A stretch of DNA of 64,000 bases from Thermodesulfovibrio sp. (GTDB lineage: Bacteria; Nitrospirota; Thermodesulfovibrionia; Thermodesulfovibrionales; UBA6898): NCBI GenBank assembly GCA_013824615.1, contig PNOC01000008.1:1-64000 (forward strand), given 5' to 3'. The notes beneath the pieces are model-generated. The model ran no database searches. It was not told the DNA's origin and was given only the letters and a program-made list of their open reading frames with translations. Position numbers and translations under genes: made by a program. Shown one piece after another: positions 35,440 to 44,962 of this stretch (its first letter is position 1; the number at the start of each line of letters is the position of its first letter).

Positions 35440-36713
35440 AAAGTTTTCGGCGCTCAGGAAGAGTATCGGCATGGTTGATCGCTATGCTCATGGTGGCATT
35501 AATACTGCCGTCCGGTGCATTTGCAAAGATCTATATCGACATAACCTCGCCCTCGATAAAGAAACTGCCTCTGGCGATATTTGATCTTCAGGGGCCCCAG
35601 GGGGTCGAGATAGCGGATATTATCCGGGAAGATCTTGGGTTCACCGGTCTTTTCATGTATATTGATAAAGCGTCATATATTGAGTCGGCAACCCAGCCCT
35701 TTAATCAGAAAAACTGGCTGCCCCTGGGCATCGAGGCGGTTGTCAAAGGGGCGGTATCAGGTGACCGTCATCTTTCAATTTCAATCCTGCTCTATGATAC
35801 TGCTGACGGCAGGGAGATCCTTAACAAACAATACCAGGCGGAGAAGGACCTTGCCAGGCAACTGGGGCACAGCATTGCCAATGACATCTATCAGGCCTTG
35901 ACCGGCAGGCAGGGCATTTTCAGGACCAGGATCGTCTTTGTCGGGGACGATGACGGAGAAAAGGGCATGTATGTCATGGACTGGGATGGGCAGCGGGTCA
36001 GGAAGCTCGGACTTAAGGGTGCATTGATGCTGACGCCGCACTGGTCAGCTGACGGAACGAAGATCATCTACTCCTCTGAGCGCAATAGACAATGGGGCAT
36101 ATATTTGTTAGACTTTCAGAAAATGACCGAAAAAAGGGTTTTTTCTGCTAAGGGGGTTAATATGGCAGGAGATTTTTTCCCGAACGGAAATGCGTTTGTC
36201 TTCTCCTCGTCAAAAGACGGGACTCCTGATATATATGCATACCAGATCGACAGCGGGGCACCCAGGAAGATTACGGCAACACCCGGGATTGATGTCTCCC
36301 CTGCCGTCTCCCCTGACGGAAATTTGATAGCCTTTGTCTCCGACCGGGGAGGCTCCCCCCAGATCTATGTCATGAGGGCGGATGGAGGGGATGTCCGCAG
36401 GATAACCTTTGAAGGTTCCTACAATACCTCGCCGGGATGGTCTCCCCTTGGCGACCGGCTAACCTTTTCAGGCAGACATGGCGGGAAAAACCAGATCTTT
36501 ACCATCAAACCTGACGGGTCAGAGCTCATGCGGCTTACTGACCAGGGCAACAACGAAGACCCGTCATTTTCTCCGGATGGCCGCTATATCTCTTTCACCT
36601 CAGACCGTGACAGGACAAAGGCGGTCTATATTATGAGGGCAAACGGTGAGGCACAAAAAAAAATAACCCCAAGAGACCTTAAGGCCTTTGGCCCGAGATG
36701 GTCTCCCAATTAA
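35436..36713 (+). CDS. tolB: Tol-Pal system protein TolB
   Basis: TolB (425 aa) is a periplasmic protein with an N-terminal signal sequence (about 1-30, LIAMLMVALILPSGAFA). A small alpha/beta domain with IADIIREDLGFTGLF follows, then a six-bladed beta propeller whose repeats are visible as SADGTKIIYSS, PDGNLIAFVSDRGG, PLGDRLTFSGR and PDGRYISFTSDRD. It links Pal to TolA at division sites. A TBDT-independent role in this organism is not indicated. Its start overlaps tolA by four bases; pal follows 22 bases later. Confidence 0.96.
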   Translation: MKSFRRSGRVSAWLIAMLMVALILPSGAFAKIYIDITSPSIKKLPLAIFDLQGPQGVEIADIIREDLGFTGLFMYIDKASYIESATQPFNQKNWLPLGIEAVVKGAVSGDRHLSISILLYDTADGREILNKQYQAEKDLARQLGHSIANDIYQALTGRQGIFRTRIVFVGDDDGEKGMYVMDWDGQRVRKLGLKGALMLTPHWSADGTKIIYSSERNRQWGIYLLDFQKMTEKRVFSAKGVNMAGDFFPNGNAFVFSSSKDGTPDIYAYQIDSGAPRKITATPGIDVSPAVSPDGNLIAFVSDRGGSPQIYVMRADGGDVRRITFEGSYNTSPGWSPLGDRLTFSGRHGGKNQIFTIKPDGSELMRLTDQGNNEDPSFSPDGRYISFTSDRDRTKAVYIMRANGEAQKKITPRDLKAFGPRWSPN

Positions 36714-36735
36714 TTTTCGTATCGAGGAGGAGTAC

Positions 36736-37299
36736 ATGAAGAGACTTGCGCTTGTTTTGATTCTGCTGTCACTGGTGGCAGCAGGCTGTGCACAAAAGGC
36801 GGCAACTAAGGCCGATGACCAGACGCAAAAGATGTCTGATGCCGACAGGGCAAAGAAGGACGCTGCGGACAAAGTGACCGACCGGCAGGTGCCTTCCAAG
36901 GTAGAGTCAGTTGATTCAAAGGACGGCTCCTCACAGAAGATGGACGAGCAGGAAGGAATCTTCAGGGATGTACTCTTTGACTATGATAAATACGAGGTTA
37001 GAGAGACGTATCAGCCTGCGATGAAATCGATTGCCTCCTGGATGACTAAAAACAACGGGGCGCGGCTTTCTGTGGAAGGCCACTGCGATGAGCGGGGGAC
37101 GAATGAATATAACCTTGCTCTTGGCGACCGGCGTGCGAAGGCTGTCAGGGATGCGCTGGTTGCGCTGGGGGTCTCTTCCTCAAAGATTGATCTTATAAGC
37201 TATGGTGAGGAAAAACCCCTCTGCAAAGAACAGACAGAGGACTGCTGGACAAAGAACCGGCGGGCACATTTTGTCGTTCTGACGAAGGCGGGCAAGTAA
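36736..37299 (+). CDS. pal: Peptidoglycan-associated lipoprotein Pal
   Basis: A lipoprotein (187 aa) with signal peptide MKRLALVLILLSLVAAGC; the lipobox is VAAG-C18. A charged linker of about 70 residues leads to an OmpA-like domain (about 85-187) with VLFDYDKYEVRE, LSVEGHCDERGTNEYNLALG and the ENRRAHF-type end (KNRRAHFVVL), which binds peptidoglycan. I use ATG 36736 because GAGGAGGAG lies just upstream and the lipobox follows at the right distance. Pal anchors the outer membrane and is moved to the septum by Tol. Confidence 0.95.
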   Translation: MKRLALVLILLSLVAAGCAQKAATKADDQTQKMSDADRAKKDAADKVTDRQVPSKVESVDSKDGSSQKMDEQEGIFRDVLFDYDKYEVRETYQPAMKSIASWMTKNNGARLSVEGHCDERGTNEYNLALGDRRAKAVRDALVALGVSSSKIDLISYGEEKPLCKEQTEDCWTKNRRAHFVVLTKAGK

Positions 37300-37301
37300 T
37301 A

Positions 37302-38258
37302 ATGTTCAGGGTCAGCGCAGGGTTATTGTTCCTGCTGACGTTTGCCGCCTGCGCAACGAACAGCGACATGGACATGCTCCGGCGGGATGTCGATAATCTG
37401 AAGCGGGACACGTTCGAGTCAAAAAAAGAGATCGACGGGCTTAAGGAAAGAACAGCCAGAGTTGTGAAGGAAGAGTCTTTCAACGCATTGCGCGAGAGCC
37501 AGGGGGAACTGAACACCCGGATTTCGGATATCACCAGCGGCCTGCAGGAGCTTCGGGGCAGGTTCGAGGAGGGCAGATATTATCAGGAAAAGCTTCTGAA
37601 AGACTCAACTGCGGAGAAGGACCTGCTGAGAGCCCAGATTACAGGACTCGAAACCCAGGTCAGGACACTCAAAGACAGGCTTGCTCTGCTCGAGGAGGCC
37701 GGAAAAAACAGGGCTCAGGCTGAGACGGAAAAGCCCGAGGCCGAAAAAGGTGCGCCCCCCGAGCAGATAAAAAATGAGCATATAAAACCTGAGCAGGCAA
37801 AGCCTGAAGATGCCGGCAGTGAGCCTGCCGCGGATAAGGACAGGGATATAAAGCCTGCTCCCGAGGACCCCTCAAAACCATATGATGCCGCATATCAGCT
37901 TTTTAAGGATAAGAAATATAAGGCAGCCCGTACAAAGTTTGAGGCCTTTATTAAGGATGCGCCCAAGCATAAGCTGGCCGGAAATGCGCAGTTCTGGATA
38001 GCAGAGACGCATTACGCGGAAAAGGACTATGAAAATGCGATCCTCGCATATGAAGTGTTGCTCAAAAAATATCCTGACACGGACAAGACAGGCGGTGCAC
38101 TCTTAAAACAGGGCCTGGCCTTTGCCGAGATTGGGGATAAAAAAACTGCCCGGGTGATTCTGGAGAAGTTGATACAGAAATATCCCGACTCAAAGGACTC
38201 TGCTCTCGCCAAAAAAAGGCTGGCTGAGTTTGATAAAAAGCCGGCAAAAAAGAAATGA
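37302..38258 (+). CDS. cpoB: CpoB/YbgF-type lipoprotein with coiled coil and TPR
   Basis: A 318-residue protein. The signal with lipobox-like LTFAAC (C17) suggests a lipoprotein, unlike the soluble E. coli CpoB. A long coiled coil (about 25-135, DMDMLRRDVDNLKRD and repeated EEL-type heptads) leads to an E/P/K-rich linker and three TPR-like repeats (about 190-300, YDAAYQLFKDKKYKAARTKF ... YPDTDKTGGALLKQG). CpoB coordinates peptidoglycan synthesis with Tol-driven constriction. It starts two bases after pal and its stop overlaps moaA. Confidence 0.9.
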   Translation: MFRVSAGLLFLLTFAACATNSDMDMLRRDVDNLKRDTFESKKEIDGLKERTARVVKEESFNALRESQGELNTRISDITSGLQELRGRFEEGRYYQEKLLKDSTAEKDLLRAQITGLETQVRTLKDRLALLEEAGKNRAQAETEKPEAEKGAPPEQIKNEHIKPEQAKPEDAGSEPAADKDRDIKPAPEDPSKPYDAAYQLFKDKKYKAARTKFEAFIKDAPKHKLAGNAQFWIAETHYAEKDYENAILAYEVLLKKYPDTDKTGGALLKQGLAFAEIGDKKTARVILEKLIQKYPDSKDSALAKKRLAEFDKKPAKKK

Positions 38259-39304
38259 TTCCTCTGCAGGACAGCTTCTTCAGGGTAATTGATTACCTGA
38301 GGATTTCGGTTACAGACCGGTGCAACCTGCGGTGCGTCTATTGCATGCCCGCAGAAGGAGTCACGCCTTTTCATCATGACGACATCCTCAGTTATGAGGA
38401 AATTATCCGCGTTGTCCGTATCGCCGCAGGTCTCGGTGTCAGAAAGGTGCGCCTTACCGGCGGCGAACCTCTGACCAGAAAAAATATTGCCTTTCTTGTA
38501 GCCGGGATAAAGAAGATCAGCGGTATTGAGGACCTGAGTCTTACCACCAACGGGGTGCTTCTCGCGCAGCAGGCCGCAGAGCTCGCCGATGCGGGCCTTG
38601 ACCGGGTGAATATCAGCATAGACTCATTCAGGCCGGAAAGGTTCAGGGAGATTACCCGCGGCGGAGACCTGGGGGCAGTGCTGCGCGGACTTGATGCAGC
38701 GCGGAAGGCCGGGCTTGCGCCGGTCAAAATAAATATGGTCCCGGTCCGTGGTATCAATGACGACGAGATAGAAGACTTCGCAAAGATGACCATTGATTCC
38801 GACTGCCATGTCAGGTTTATCGAGTTTATGCCCGCGGGCACAGGGAGCCTTTGGGGCCCGGAGAAATATATATCTGCCGATGAGATGAAGGAGAAAATCC
38901 AACAGATCGCCCCTCTTTTGCCGGTTCGTATCCGCAAGAATGGGCCCTCCAAGTACTACCGGCTTGAAGGGGCCAGGGGCGTCATTGGTTTTATCAGTGC
39001 CCTGACACACCATTTTTGTAACGAGTGCAACAGGCTGCGTCTGACGTCTGAGGGCAAGTTGAGACCCTGCCTTTTTTCCGAGACCGAGATTGACCTGAGG
39101 TCTTCGCTCCGGAGCGGGGTTTCAGACGAAGAGATTGCACGGCTCCTGAGATTGTCTATCGAGATAAAGCCCAAAGAGCATAACCTGCCAAAAGAACATA
39201 ACCTGAATGGACAAGGAGCCGGGATCAGAGAAACGGTTGAATACCCGGTCCCCGGCCCTCAGTGCGGAGCTGAAAAAAGGCCTATGTCAAGGATTGGCGG
39301 ATGA
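38255..39304 (+). CDS. moaA: GTP 3',8-cyclase MoaA, with an unusual C-terminal insertion
   Basis: MoaA (349 aa) is a radical-SAM enzyme starting molybdopterin synthesis. The SAM cluster CxxxCxxC is in [19 protein letters not shown] follows, and the second cluster is in [21 protein letters not shown] with the third cysteine there. The C-terminal RPMSRIGG ends in the essential GG. Between [11 protein letters not shown] and RPMSRIGG an extra stretch of about 30 residues contains a tandem [11 protein letters not shown] duplication, which typical MoaA proteins lack. It overlaps cpoB and moaC by four bases each, an odd placement downstream of tol. Confidence 0.95.
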   Translation: MIPLQDSFFRVIDYLRISVTDRCNLRCVYCMPAEGVTPFHHDDILSYEEIIRVVRIAAGLGVRKVRLTGGEPLTRKNIAFLVAGIKKISGIEDLSLTTNGVLLAQQAAELADAGLDRVNISIDSFRPERFREITRGGDLGAVLRGLDAARKAGLAPVKINMVPVRGINDDEIEDFAKMTIDSDCHVRFIEFMPAGTGSLWGPEKYISADEMKEKIQQIAPLLPVRIRKNGPSKYYRLEGARGVIGFISALTHHFCNECNRLRLTSEGKLRPCLFSETEIDLRSSLRSGVSDEEIARLLRLSIEIKPKEHNLPKEHNLNGQGAGIRETVEYPVPGPQCGAEKRPMSRIGG

Positions 39305-39774
39305 AGAAATTAAGCCACGTTGATGAAAAAGGCCGGGCCCGGATGGTCGATGTTTCGGATAAGTCTTCCACTCTGCGCGAGGCTGTAGCCCAGGGGACTG
39401 TGCGGATGAAGAAAGAAACATTCCGTCTCATTCAGGACAACGGCATCAAAAAAGGCGATGTGCTCGGCGTTGCGCGGATAGCCGGTATCATGGCAGCGAA
39501 GAAGACCTCCGAGATCATTCCGATGTGCCATCCCCTGGGTATCACCTCGGCAGGGGTTGAATTCCGGCCGCTGGCCAGAGAGCACTGTATTGTCATCGAG
39601 GCCCGGGTGAAGACCACAGGACAGACCGGGGTGGAGATGGAGGCGCTTACTGCGGTGGCTGCTGCTGCGCTTACGATATATGATATGTGCAAGGCGGTCG
39701 ACCGGGAGATGACCATAGCCGATATCATGCTCCTCGAAAAAAGTGGTGGAAAGAGTGGTATCTTCAGGCGGTGA
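39301..39774 (+). CDS. moaC: Cyclic pyranopterin monophosphate synthase MoaC
   Basis: MoaC (157 aa) converts the MoaA product to cyclic pyranopterin monophosphate. [20 protein letters not shown], the MCHPLG-containing segment, [20 protein letters not shown] and [11 protein letters not shown] are family blocks with the catalytic lysine and histidine positions retained. The start overlaps the moaA stop by four bases, and the end overlaps the next gene. Later cofactor genes (moaD, moaE, moeA) are not in the window. Confidence 0.96.
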   Translation: MKKLSHVDEKGRARMVDVSDKSSTLREAVAQGTVRMKKETFRLIQDNGIKKGDVLGVARIAGIMAAKKTSEIIPMCHPLGITSAGVEFRPLAREHCIVIEARVKTTGQTGVEMEALTAVAAAALTIYDMCKAVDREMTIADIMLLEKSGGKSGIFRR

Positions 39775-40556
39775 AGCCGGCTGACGTGGCCTGTTTTAAA
39801 ATCTGGTTCAATGAGTATTCCCGGAACTTTGTCCTCGATGACCGGGAGGGCCAAAAGAATATTGACCTGAAAATCGAGCATACCTTCCGGGTCTGCAGTC
39901 TCATTCTGCGCATTGCTGAGGGAGAGGCTGCGGACAGTCACGAGACCCTGCTTGCCGAAACAGCTGCTCTTTTCCACGACCTGGGAAGGTTTCCGCAATA
40001 CAGGCAATACAGGACCTTCCGCGACAGTCTTTCAATCAACCACGGCAGGCTCGGGGCAGAGGTCCTCAGGCAGGAACATGTCCTCGACCATCTGCCTGAA
40101 GAAGAGCAGGCCGCGATTCTGAATGCAGTCCAGTTCCACAATGCCTTTGCTATCCCCGAACGTAACAGCGAGGGCCAGCTGCGGCTGCTGAGAATGGTGC
40201 GGGACGCTGACAAGCTCGACATCTGGAGGATATTTCTCGGCTTCTACGAAGGGGCGCAGGCCGGTATTCCTTCAGAGGCCGGCATGGGGCTGCCGGACCT
40301 TCCAACCTACTCTGATGAAGTCCTGAAAAATATTGAGCGCGGGCATACCGCTTCGATGGCTCATCTGAGGACCCTGAACGATTTCAAACTCATGCTGATG
40401 TCCTGGGCCTATGATCTTAATTTCATCACCTCAATCCGGTTGCTGGCTGAACAGGACTATATCAACCGCCTGTCTGCGTTGCTTCCCCGGGACGAGGTGC
40501 TCGATCAAACCAGAACCTCCCTGCTCTTATATGTCAGAGACAGGCTGGCCGGCTGA
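39771..40556 (+). CDS. HD-domain protein of unknown function
   Basis: A 261-residue protein with an HD metal-binding domain: H in [22 protein letters not shown] in [22 protein letters not shown] in [13 protein letters not shown] and D in [16 protein letters not shown]. The C-terminal third is helical ([17 protein letters not shown]). I start at GTG 39771, whose GTGA overlaps the moaC stop; no ribosome-binding site is strong for earlier codons. Related HD proteins cleave phosphate esters of nucleotides, but the substrate is unknown. It lies between moaC and the cytochrome assembly pair. Confidence 0.75.
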   Translation: MKPADVACFKIWFNEYSRNFVLDDREGQKNIDLKIEHTFRVCSLILRIAEGEAADSHETLLAETAALFHDLGRFPQYRQYRTFRDSLSINHGRLGAEVLRQEHVLDHLPEEEQAAILNAVQFHNAFAIPERNSEGQLRLLRMVRDADKLDIWRIFLGFYEGAQAGIPSEAGMGLPDLPTYSDEVLKNIERGHTASMAHLRTLNDFKLMLMSWAYDLNFITSIRLLAEQDYINRLSALLPRDEVLDQTRTSLLLYVRDRLAG

Positions 40557-41281
40557 TGGAATCCCTGCCGGTATGGGCGGCGCTGCTTTCGTCGTTTCTT
40601 TATCTGGCAGGGTATCGAAAAATTGCCCCGGTCTACGCCGGGCTGGCATGCCACGGGGGTGCGATGGCGTATCGGGGCCTCCAGATTGGGCGGCTGCCGA
40701 TTATCGGCCCGCATGATACGCTTTTCTTTATGTCGCTCTCGATAGCTTTTTTTGCAGTTGCTATCACCTACAAGCAGACAAACCGGCTGCGGCTGCTCTA
40801 TCCGATGCTTCTGCTTGCGGTTCTGTTCACCGGGCTGTCGCTTGCCTATCCTCCGCATGATTCTCCGCTGCCGCCGATATTGAAGACCTTCTGGTTTGAA
40901 TCTCATGTGGCCCTCTCTTTCTTTTCCTATGCCTTGTTCGGGATTGCTGCGGTGCTCGGGGGCCTTTACCTGATCCGGCAGGACCCTCAGGTCGAAGTTC
41001 TCCAGTACAAGGCCATTCTGGTAGGGTACTGCTTTTTTTCTGCAGCGATGATATTCGGAGGCATCTGGGCCTTCTATGCGTGGGGTACCTACTGGCTCTG
41101 GACGCCAAAAGAACTGTTTACCGTGATCCTCTGGCTCCATTACAGCCTCTATCTGCATGCCAGGCTCAGACCCGCGTGGGCAGGAAAGCCTGCGGTCCTT
41201 CTCGGCATCTTCGGGTTTGCGATTGTCATGTTCACCTATCTCGGGGTAAGTCTCTTCATGAAAAGCTCACATTCCTTTTAA
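40556..41281 (+). CDS. ccsA: CcsA/ResC-type cytochrome c haem-export protein
   Basis: An integral membrane protein (241 aa, about seven to eight helices) of the system II cytochrome c assembly pathway, which presents haem to apocytochromes in the periplasm. The tryptophan-rich haem motif is visible as WAFYAWGTYWLWTPKELFT. In most family members this region reads WDPKE; here the aspartate is threonine. Conserved histidines H118-type (SHVALSFFSYALFG) and H in WLHYSLYLHARL flank it. The start overlaps the previous stop by one base, and the stop overlaps the resB start. Confidence 0.88.
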   Translation: MESLPVWAALLSSFLYLAGYRKIAPVYAGLACHGGAMAYRGLQIGRLPIIGPHDTLFFMSLSIAFFAVAITYKQTNRLRLLYPMLLLAVLFTGLSLAYPPHDSPLPPILKTFWFESHVALSFFSYALFGIAAVLGGLYLIRQDPQVEVLQYKAILVGYCFFSAAMIFGGIWAFYAWGTYWLWTPKELFTVILWLHYSLYLHARLRPAWAGKPAVLLGIFGFAIVMFTYLGVSLFMKSSHSF

Positions 41282-42018
41282 TGAAAAAGATAATTACGGC
41301 CATGCTGGAGTTTTTTATATCGCTCAGAACAGCAGTCTGGCTGCTATGCGGCCTGATCTTCTTTCTTTTTGCAGGCGGGTTTATCATGCCGGCGCATGAG
41401 GAGTTCCAGGCGCTGCATACAACACCTCTTTTTACCTGGCTGGGAGACAATGCTCCCGGGGTGACCTGGTGGCTTTATGGCTCACTTATTGTTCTTTCAC
41501 TTGTGGCTGCTAATACACTAATCTGCAGCATCGAGGCCCTGATCAAAAAAAAATCTGCCCGCGCCTGGCTCCTGGTGATCTCGCCCCAGATTATACACGC
41601 AGGATTTCTCTTTATCCTGCTTGCCCATCTGCTGAGTTCGTACGACAGTTTCCAGGGGATGGCGATGGCCAGAGAGGGTGAGCAGCTCTCTCTTCCTGGT
41701 GGCATTACCATGGCGGTTGATCGCATACATACTGTCATGGACCCCAGGGGTTTTATCCGGGAATGGGCTGCTGAAGTCCGCTGTTCGGGAGGGGGACAGC
41801 CTGCAGCAGGGGGGATGATCCGTCCAAACGAACCGCTATTTCATGGGGGCCTCGGCCTTTATATTAAGACAGTAAAAGTTGAGCCATACCCCCTTGCGCT
41901 TATCCAGGTAAGCAGGGACCCCGGAGCCCTGTATGCTCTTATTGGCGGGATATTCTTTCTGATCGGCATCTGCACGCTCCTGCTGTTGAAGATACGGCGT
42001 GAATCCCCGCAGGACTAG
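41281..42018 (+). CDS. resB: Short ResB-type cytochrome c biogenesis protein
   Basis: The partner of CcsA in system II. This is a compact version (245 aa) compared with longer ResB/CcsB proteins. Family features are LEFFISLRTAVWLLCGLIFF, an intermembrane loop, AANTLICSIEALIKK, SPQIIHAGFLFILLAHLLSS and a periplasmic domain ending with a last helix (LYALIGGIFFLIGICTLLLL). I start at ATG 41281, which overlaps the ccsA stop (TAATG); the frame runs further upstream only within ccsA. Short ResB proteins occur in other anaerobes with the same CcsA neighbour. Confidence 0.85.
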   Translation: MKKIITAMLEFFISLRTAVWLLCGLIFFLFAGGFIMPAHEEFQALHTTPLFTWLGDNAPGVTWWLYGSLIVLSLVAANTLICSIEALIKKKSARAWLLVISPQIIHAGFLFILLAHLLSSYDSFQGMAMAREGEQLSLPGGITMAVDRIHTVMDPRGFIREWAAEVRCSGGGQPAAGGMIRPNEPLFHGGLGLYIKTVKVEPYPLALIQVSRDPGALYALIGGIFFLIGICTLLLLKIRRESPQD

Positions 42019-42092
42019 ATTGCGCTTGCGCGGACGACTGGTATGATATACTTTAACCAGGCAAAAGACTGCTTCAAAGCTGAGCAAGCTCT

Positions 42093-42566
42093 ATGGTGAC
42101 AAGACACGAATATATAAACGATTTTCTCTATGTTGTCGTGCGGTCTGACGAGAGTCGGGGCGCCCGGACACTGTTATATTGCTCCGGCGTCAATCTCGAC
42201 CGTTTTGCGCCGCTGACGAAGGGGAGACATGGACTGAGTTCGAACCCTGTCATCCGGGGTCTTCAGATCGTCAAGCAGGAGGTGAGTTCTCTCATACTCT
42301 CAAAAGGGGGGACCCCCAGGATTATAAGGGGTAAAGAATGTGCCGGCATTGCACCTACAGCCGACACATGGTATTCAGAGCTGCTGCTGATTGAAGATGC
42401 CGATGAATCCCTTCCTGCTGAAATAATAGACTGCGGCGTCAGAAGCCTTTTTGCAAAAATATTTATATCCTCTACAACAGAACTTCAGCTGCCCGACAAG
42501 CTCCCTGATCCCGGAGAGCTGCAACAATATATCGATGCTCTGTGCAGGCAGTTCGGGAGGGGCTGA
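42093..42566 (+). CDS. Protein of unknown function
   Basis: A 157-residue soluble protein. It begins MVTRHEYINDFLYVVVRSDE and has no signal peptide, membrane helix or recognisable motif. Two cysteines (CSGV, KECAG) and a proline-rich C-terminus are visible. No Shine-Dalgarno is clear; a TGGTATGAT box about 45 bases upstream (42039-42047) could be an extended -10. It lies between resB and the convergent thioredoxin-reductase gene. I recognise no family. Confidence 0.55.
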   Translation: MVTRHEYINDFLYVVVRSDESRGARTLLYCSGVNLDRFAPLTKGRHGLSSNPVIRGLQIVKQEVSSLILSKGGTPRIIRGKECAGIAPTADTWYSELLLIEDADESLPAEIIDCGVRSLFAKIFISSTTELQLPDKLPDPGELQQYIDALCRQFGRG

Positions 42567-42593
42567 GACCTTCTGGCCATATGCCGTAATTTT

Positions 42594-43547
42594 TTATCCG
42601 GCAGCCTTGAGTTTGGCTCTCTTGAGGGTAAGATAATGCGCGGCCCCCAGTGCCGCAATGCTTCCGTCGGCCGCCGCAACAACGATCTGGTTGGCGAATT
42701 TCTGGCGCAAGTCTCCAACCGCAAAGATACCCGGAACATTTGTTTCGCATTTTTCATCTGTCAGGACAAACCCCTGTTCGTTCATCAGGACGCCTGAGGG
42801 GATCAGTTGGTTGTTCGGAGAATAGCCGATAAAAATGAAGACACCGTCTGCAGAAATATCTCCCCTGTCTCCTGTTTCCGTATTATGAAAAGAAACAGCG
42901 GTGACTGCTTTATCATCTCCCCTGATTTCCGTTACCGCAGTGTTCCGGATCAGCTGAATCTTCGGTTCGGTCAGGAGCCGTCCCTGGAGTATCCTGCTCG
43001 CCCGCAGTTCGGTACCCCTGTATACGAGGAACACTTTCCGGGCAATTTTTGCGAGGAAGAGGGCCTCCTCGACCGCTGTGTCTCCGCCACCGACGACAAC
43101 CGTCGTTTTGTCCCTGAAGAAAAAACCGTCACACGTTGCACAGTAGGATACGCCGCTCCCAAGATATTCCCCTTCACCGGGGATGCCAAGCTTCCGGGCA
43201 GAACCACCTGCAGCGAGAATCAGGACGTCGGCATGTAAAAGATCGCCATTGGCCAGCCGGACCGAGTGTTTGTCCGGTCCCGTCTTGAGGGCCATTACCT
43301 CCTGCTGGCTGACATTCAGACCAAAAGACTGTGCATGATGAAGCATCTTCTCAGCAAGATCGAATCCGGTTATGCCTTCAACGCCGGGATAGTTTTCAAC
43401 ATCCTTTGATATGGCAATCTGACCACCGGGTAAACCCTTTTCAAAAAGGACTGTCTTCAATGCAGCCCTCTGACAATAAAGCCCGGCCGCAAGCCCGGCG
43501 GGCCCCCCTCCAACAATGATCACTTCATGGTTTTCATCGATTATCAT
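42594..43547 (-). CDS. trxB: Thioredoxin reductase-like flavoprotein
   Basis: A 317-residue NADPH-dependent disulfide reductase. FAD binding: IIVGGGPAGLAAG near the N-terminus. Redox pair: CATC in YCATCDGFF (about 135-138). NADPH binding: VVVGGGDTAVEEALFL. C-terminal FAD contact: GIFAVGDLRQKFANQIVVAA. I begin at ATG 43547 because AAGGAG sits eight bases upstream and the FAD motif follows directly; the frame continues 41 residues further upstream without family resemblance. No thioredoxin gene is adjacent. Confidence 0.92.
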   Translation of the reverse strand: MIIDENHEVIIVGGGPAGLAAGLYCQRAALKTVLFEKGLPGGQIAISKDVENYPGVEGITGFDLAEKMLHHAQSFGLNVSQQEVMALKTGPDKHSVRLANGDLLHADVLILAAGGSARKLGIPGEGEYLGSGVSYCATCDGFFFRDKTTVVVGGGDTAVEEALFLAKIARKVFLVYRGTELRASRILQGRLLTEPKIQLIRNTAVTEIRGDDKAVTAVSFHNTETGDRGDISADGVFIFIGYSPNNQLIPSGVLMNEQGFVLTDEKCETNVPGIFAVGDLRQKFANQIVVAAADGSIAALGAAHYLTLKRAKLKAAG

Positions 43548-43719
43548 AAGTCCGCTCCTTTTTCTGCAGGAACCTTTTAATCCGGTGACGGGTGTAAGGC
43601 TTGCCATCATGGCTGCTCTGTTCTTCTCACTCAGCAGAAAGGTTGATCCTGCTCTTCCCGGTGAAGACATCAGCAGCTTTTTCTGTTAATATTGAGAATT
43701 GGATCAGCAGTCCTGGATT

Positions 43720-44766
43720 TCAGGCCTCTTTTCTGCCTTCCATAGTCTTCAGGATTTGAAAGACCGCAAGAAACAGCGCAAAGACGAGGGGGCCCATGAT
43801 GAGACCGAGGAGCCCAAAAAATTTTATCCCGCCCAGTACTGTAAAGAAGATAATAATTGTCGGCATCTTCGTCCGGCTGCCGATAATGAGGGGTCTCAGG
43901 AAATTGTCGATCATGCCGATGACGAAGATGCCAATAATGGCAAGACCTCCGGCCTTCAGATACTCTCCCTGAATGGCAAAAATAAGGCTGGCCGGTCCCC
44001 ATACTATGGCAGTACCGACCGCCGGCAGAAATGAGCAGAGAGCCATGACACTGCCCCATAGTACCGGGGCTCCGACCCCGAACAGAGCAAAGGTCAGGCC
44101 CCCGAGAATTCCCTGGCTGATCGCCACGGCTACTCCCCCGTATATGGTAGATACGATCATATCTTTTGTCTGCTGTGCAAGCCGCTCTTTTTCAGAATCC
44201 GGAAAGGGGAGATATTCCTTCACCTGTCCAAGCAGTCGGTTGCCATCCCTGAAAAGAAAGAAGATGGTGAAGAGCATGAGGACAAAATTCACCGCAACCG
44301 TAACCATGTTCGTCAGCCCGGTGGAAAGATATTCAAGAGAGCTCTGTCCCAGCTTTTTCCCGCCGTCGATCAGAAACTCCCTGACAGATCCCTCACTGAT
44401 GCCGACGTGGGGGCCGATGCTCTTGATGATTCCGGCCACTCCCGGCCCGGAGAGGATCCGCTCGACGCCGTTGCCATCCCCTTTCCCTGTTGTTGTCACC
44501 AGATCGGTGACTTCCGAGACGAGGGCAAAGGATATATAGGAAAGTGGGCCGACTATGATTGCCACGATAAGCAGTATGGTAACACCCGAGGCAAGCGACC
44601 CATATCGGGTATATTTAAGGGCATAGAGGTAGACTGGATAGAAAATGACGCAGAATACTATTGCCCATGCGATTGCGGTCAGAAAAGGAGAGAAGATCTG
44701 ATATGTCAGGTAGCCCAGAAGGGCAACAATTGCCAGGTCAAGCAGATACGCAAGCCTGCTCATCAT
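43720..44766 (-). CDS. AI-2E family (PerM/TqsA-type) membrane transporter
   Basis: A 348-residue membrane protein with about eight hydrophobic segments. The family is recognised from AIAWAIVFCVIFYPVYLY near the N-terminus, the large soluble loop (about 65-150), FRDGNRLLGQVKEYLPFPDS, LPAVGTAIVWGPASL and GIFVIGMIDNFLRPLIIG near the end. Members export autoinducer-2 or act as ion/sodium transporters; which applies here is unknown. Monocistronic and leftward. Confidence 0.87.
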   Translation of the reverse strand: MMSRLAYLLDLAIVALLGYLTYQIFSPFLTAIAWAIVFCVIFYPVYLYALKYTRYGSLASGVTILLIVAIIVGPLSYISFALVSEVTDLVTTTGKGDGNGVERILSGPGVAGIIKSIGPHVGISEGSVREFLIDGGKKLGQSSLEYLSTGLTNMVTVAVNFVLMLFTIFFLFRDGNRLLGQVKEYLPFPDSEKERLAQQTKDMIVSTIYGGVAVAISQGILGGLTFALFGVGAPVLWGSVMALCSFLPAVGTAIVWGPASLIFAIQGEYLKAGGLAIIGIFVIGMIDNFLRPLIIGSRTKMPTIIIFFTVLGGIKFFGLLGLIMGPLVFALFLAVFQILKTMEGRKEA

Positions 44767-44863
44767 GCGCCTGCCTTTCCGGGCATTTGTCTCTTTTCGA
44801 AATTGTCCACATGCTCTCCCTTTTATTGAAATTATAGGGCTATATTATCATTATAACTTTACA

Positions 44864-44892
44864 TTGACATCATAACAACATTCTGATAAAAA
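44864..44892 (+). promoter_or_regulatory. Promoter upstream of the CBS gene
   Basis: TTGACA (44864-44869), a 17-bp spacer and TAAAAA (44887-44892) make a plausible sigma-70 promoter about 70 bases before the CBS-domain gene start. The rest of the 44767-44962 spacer is AT-rich and shows nothing else. Confidence 0.45.
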
Positions 44893-44962
44893 AGAACTAT
44901 CCGGTTAAGGCTGTATGGACAGTCGGCGTGTACAAATCAAAGAACAAAATGATGGAGAGAAT

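Noticed and set aside
41080-41280. Upstream extension of the resB frame
   Set aside because: The extra 67 codons lie inside ccsA in another frame; ResB homology begins at ATG 41281.
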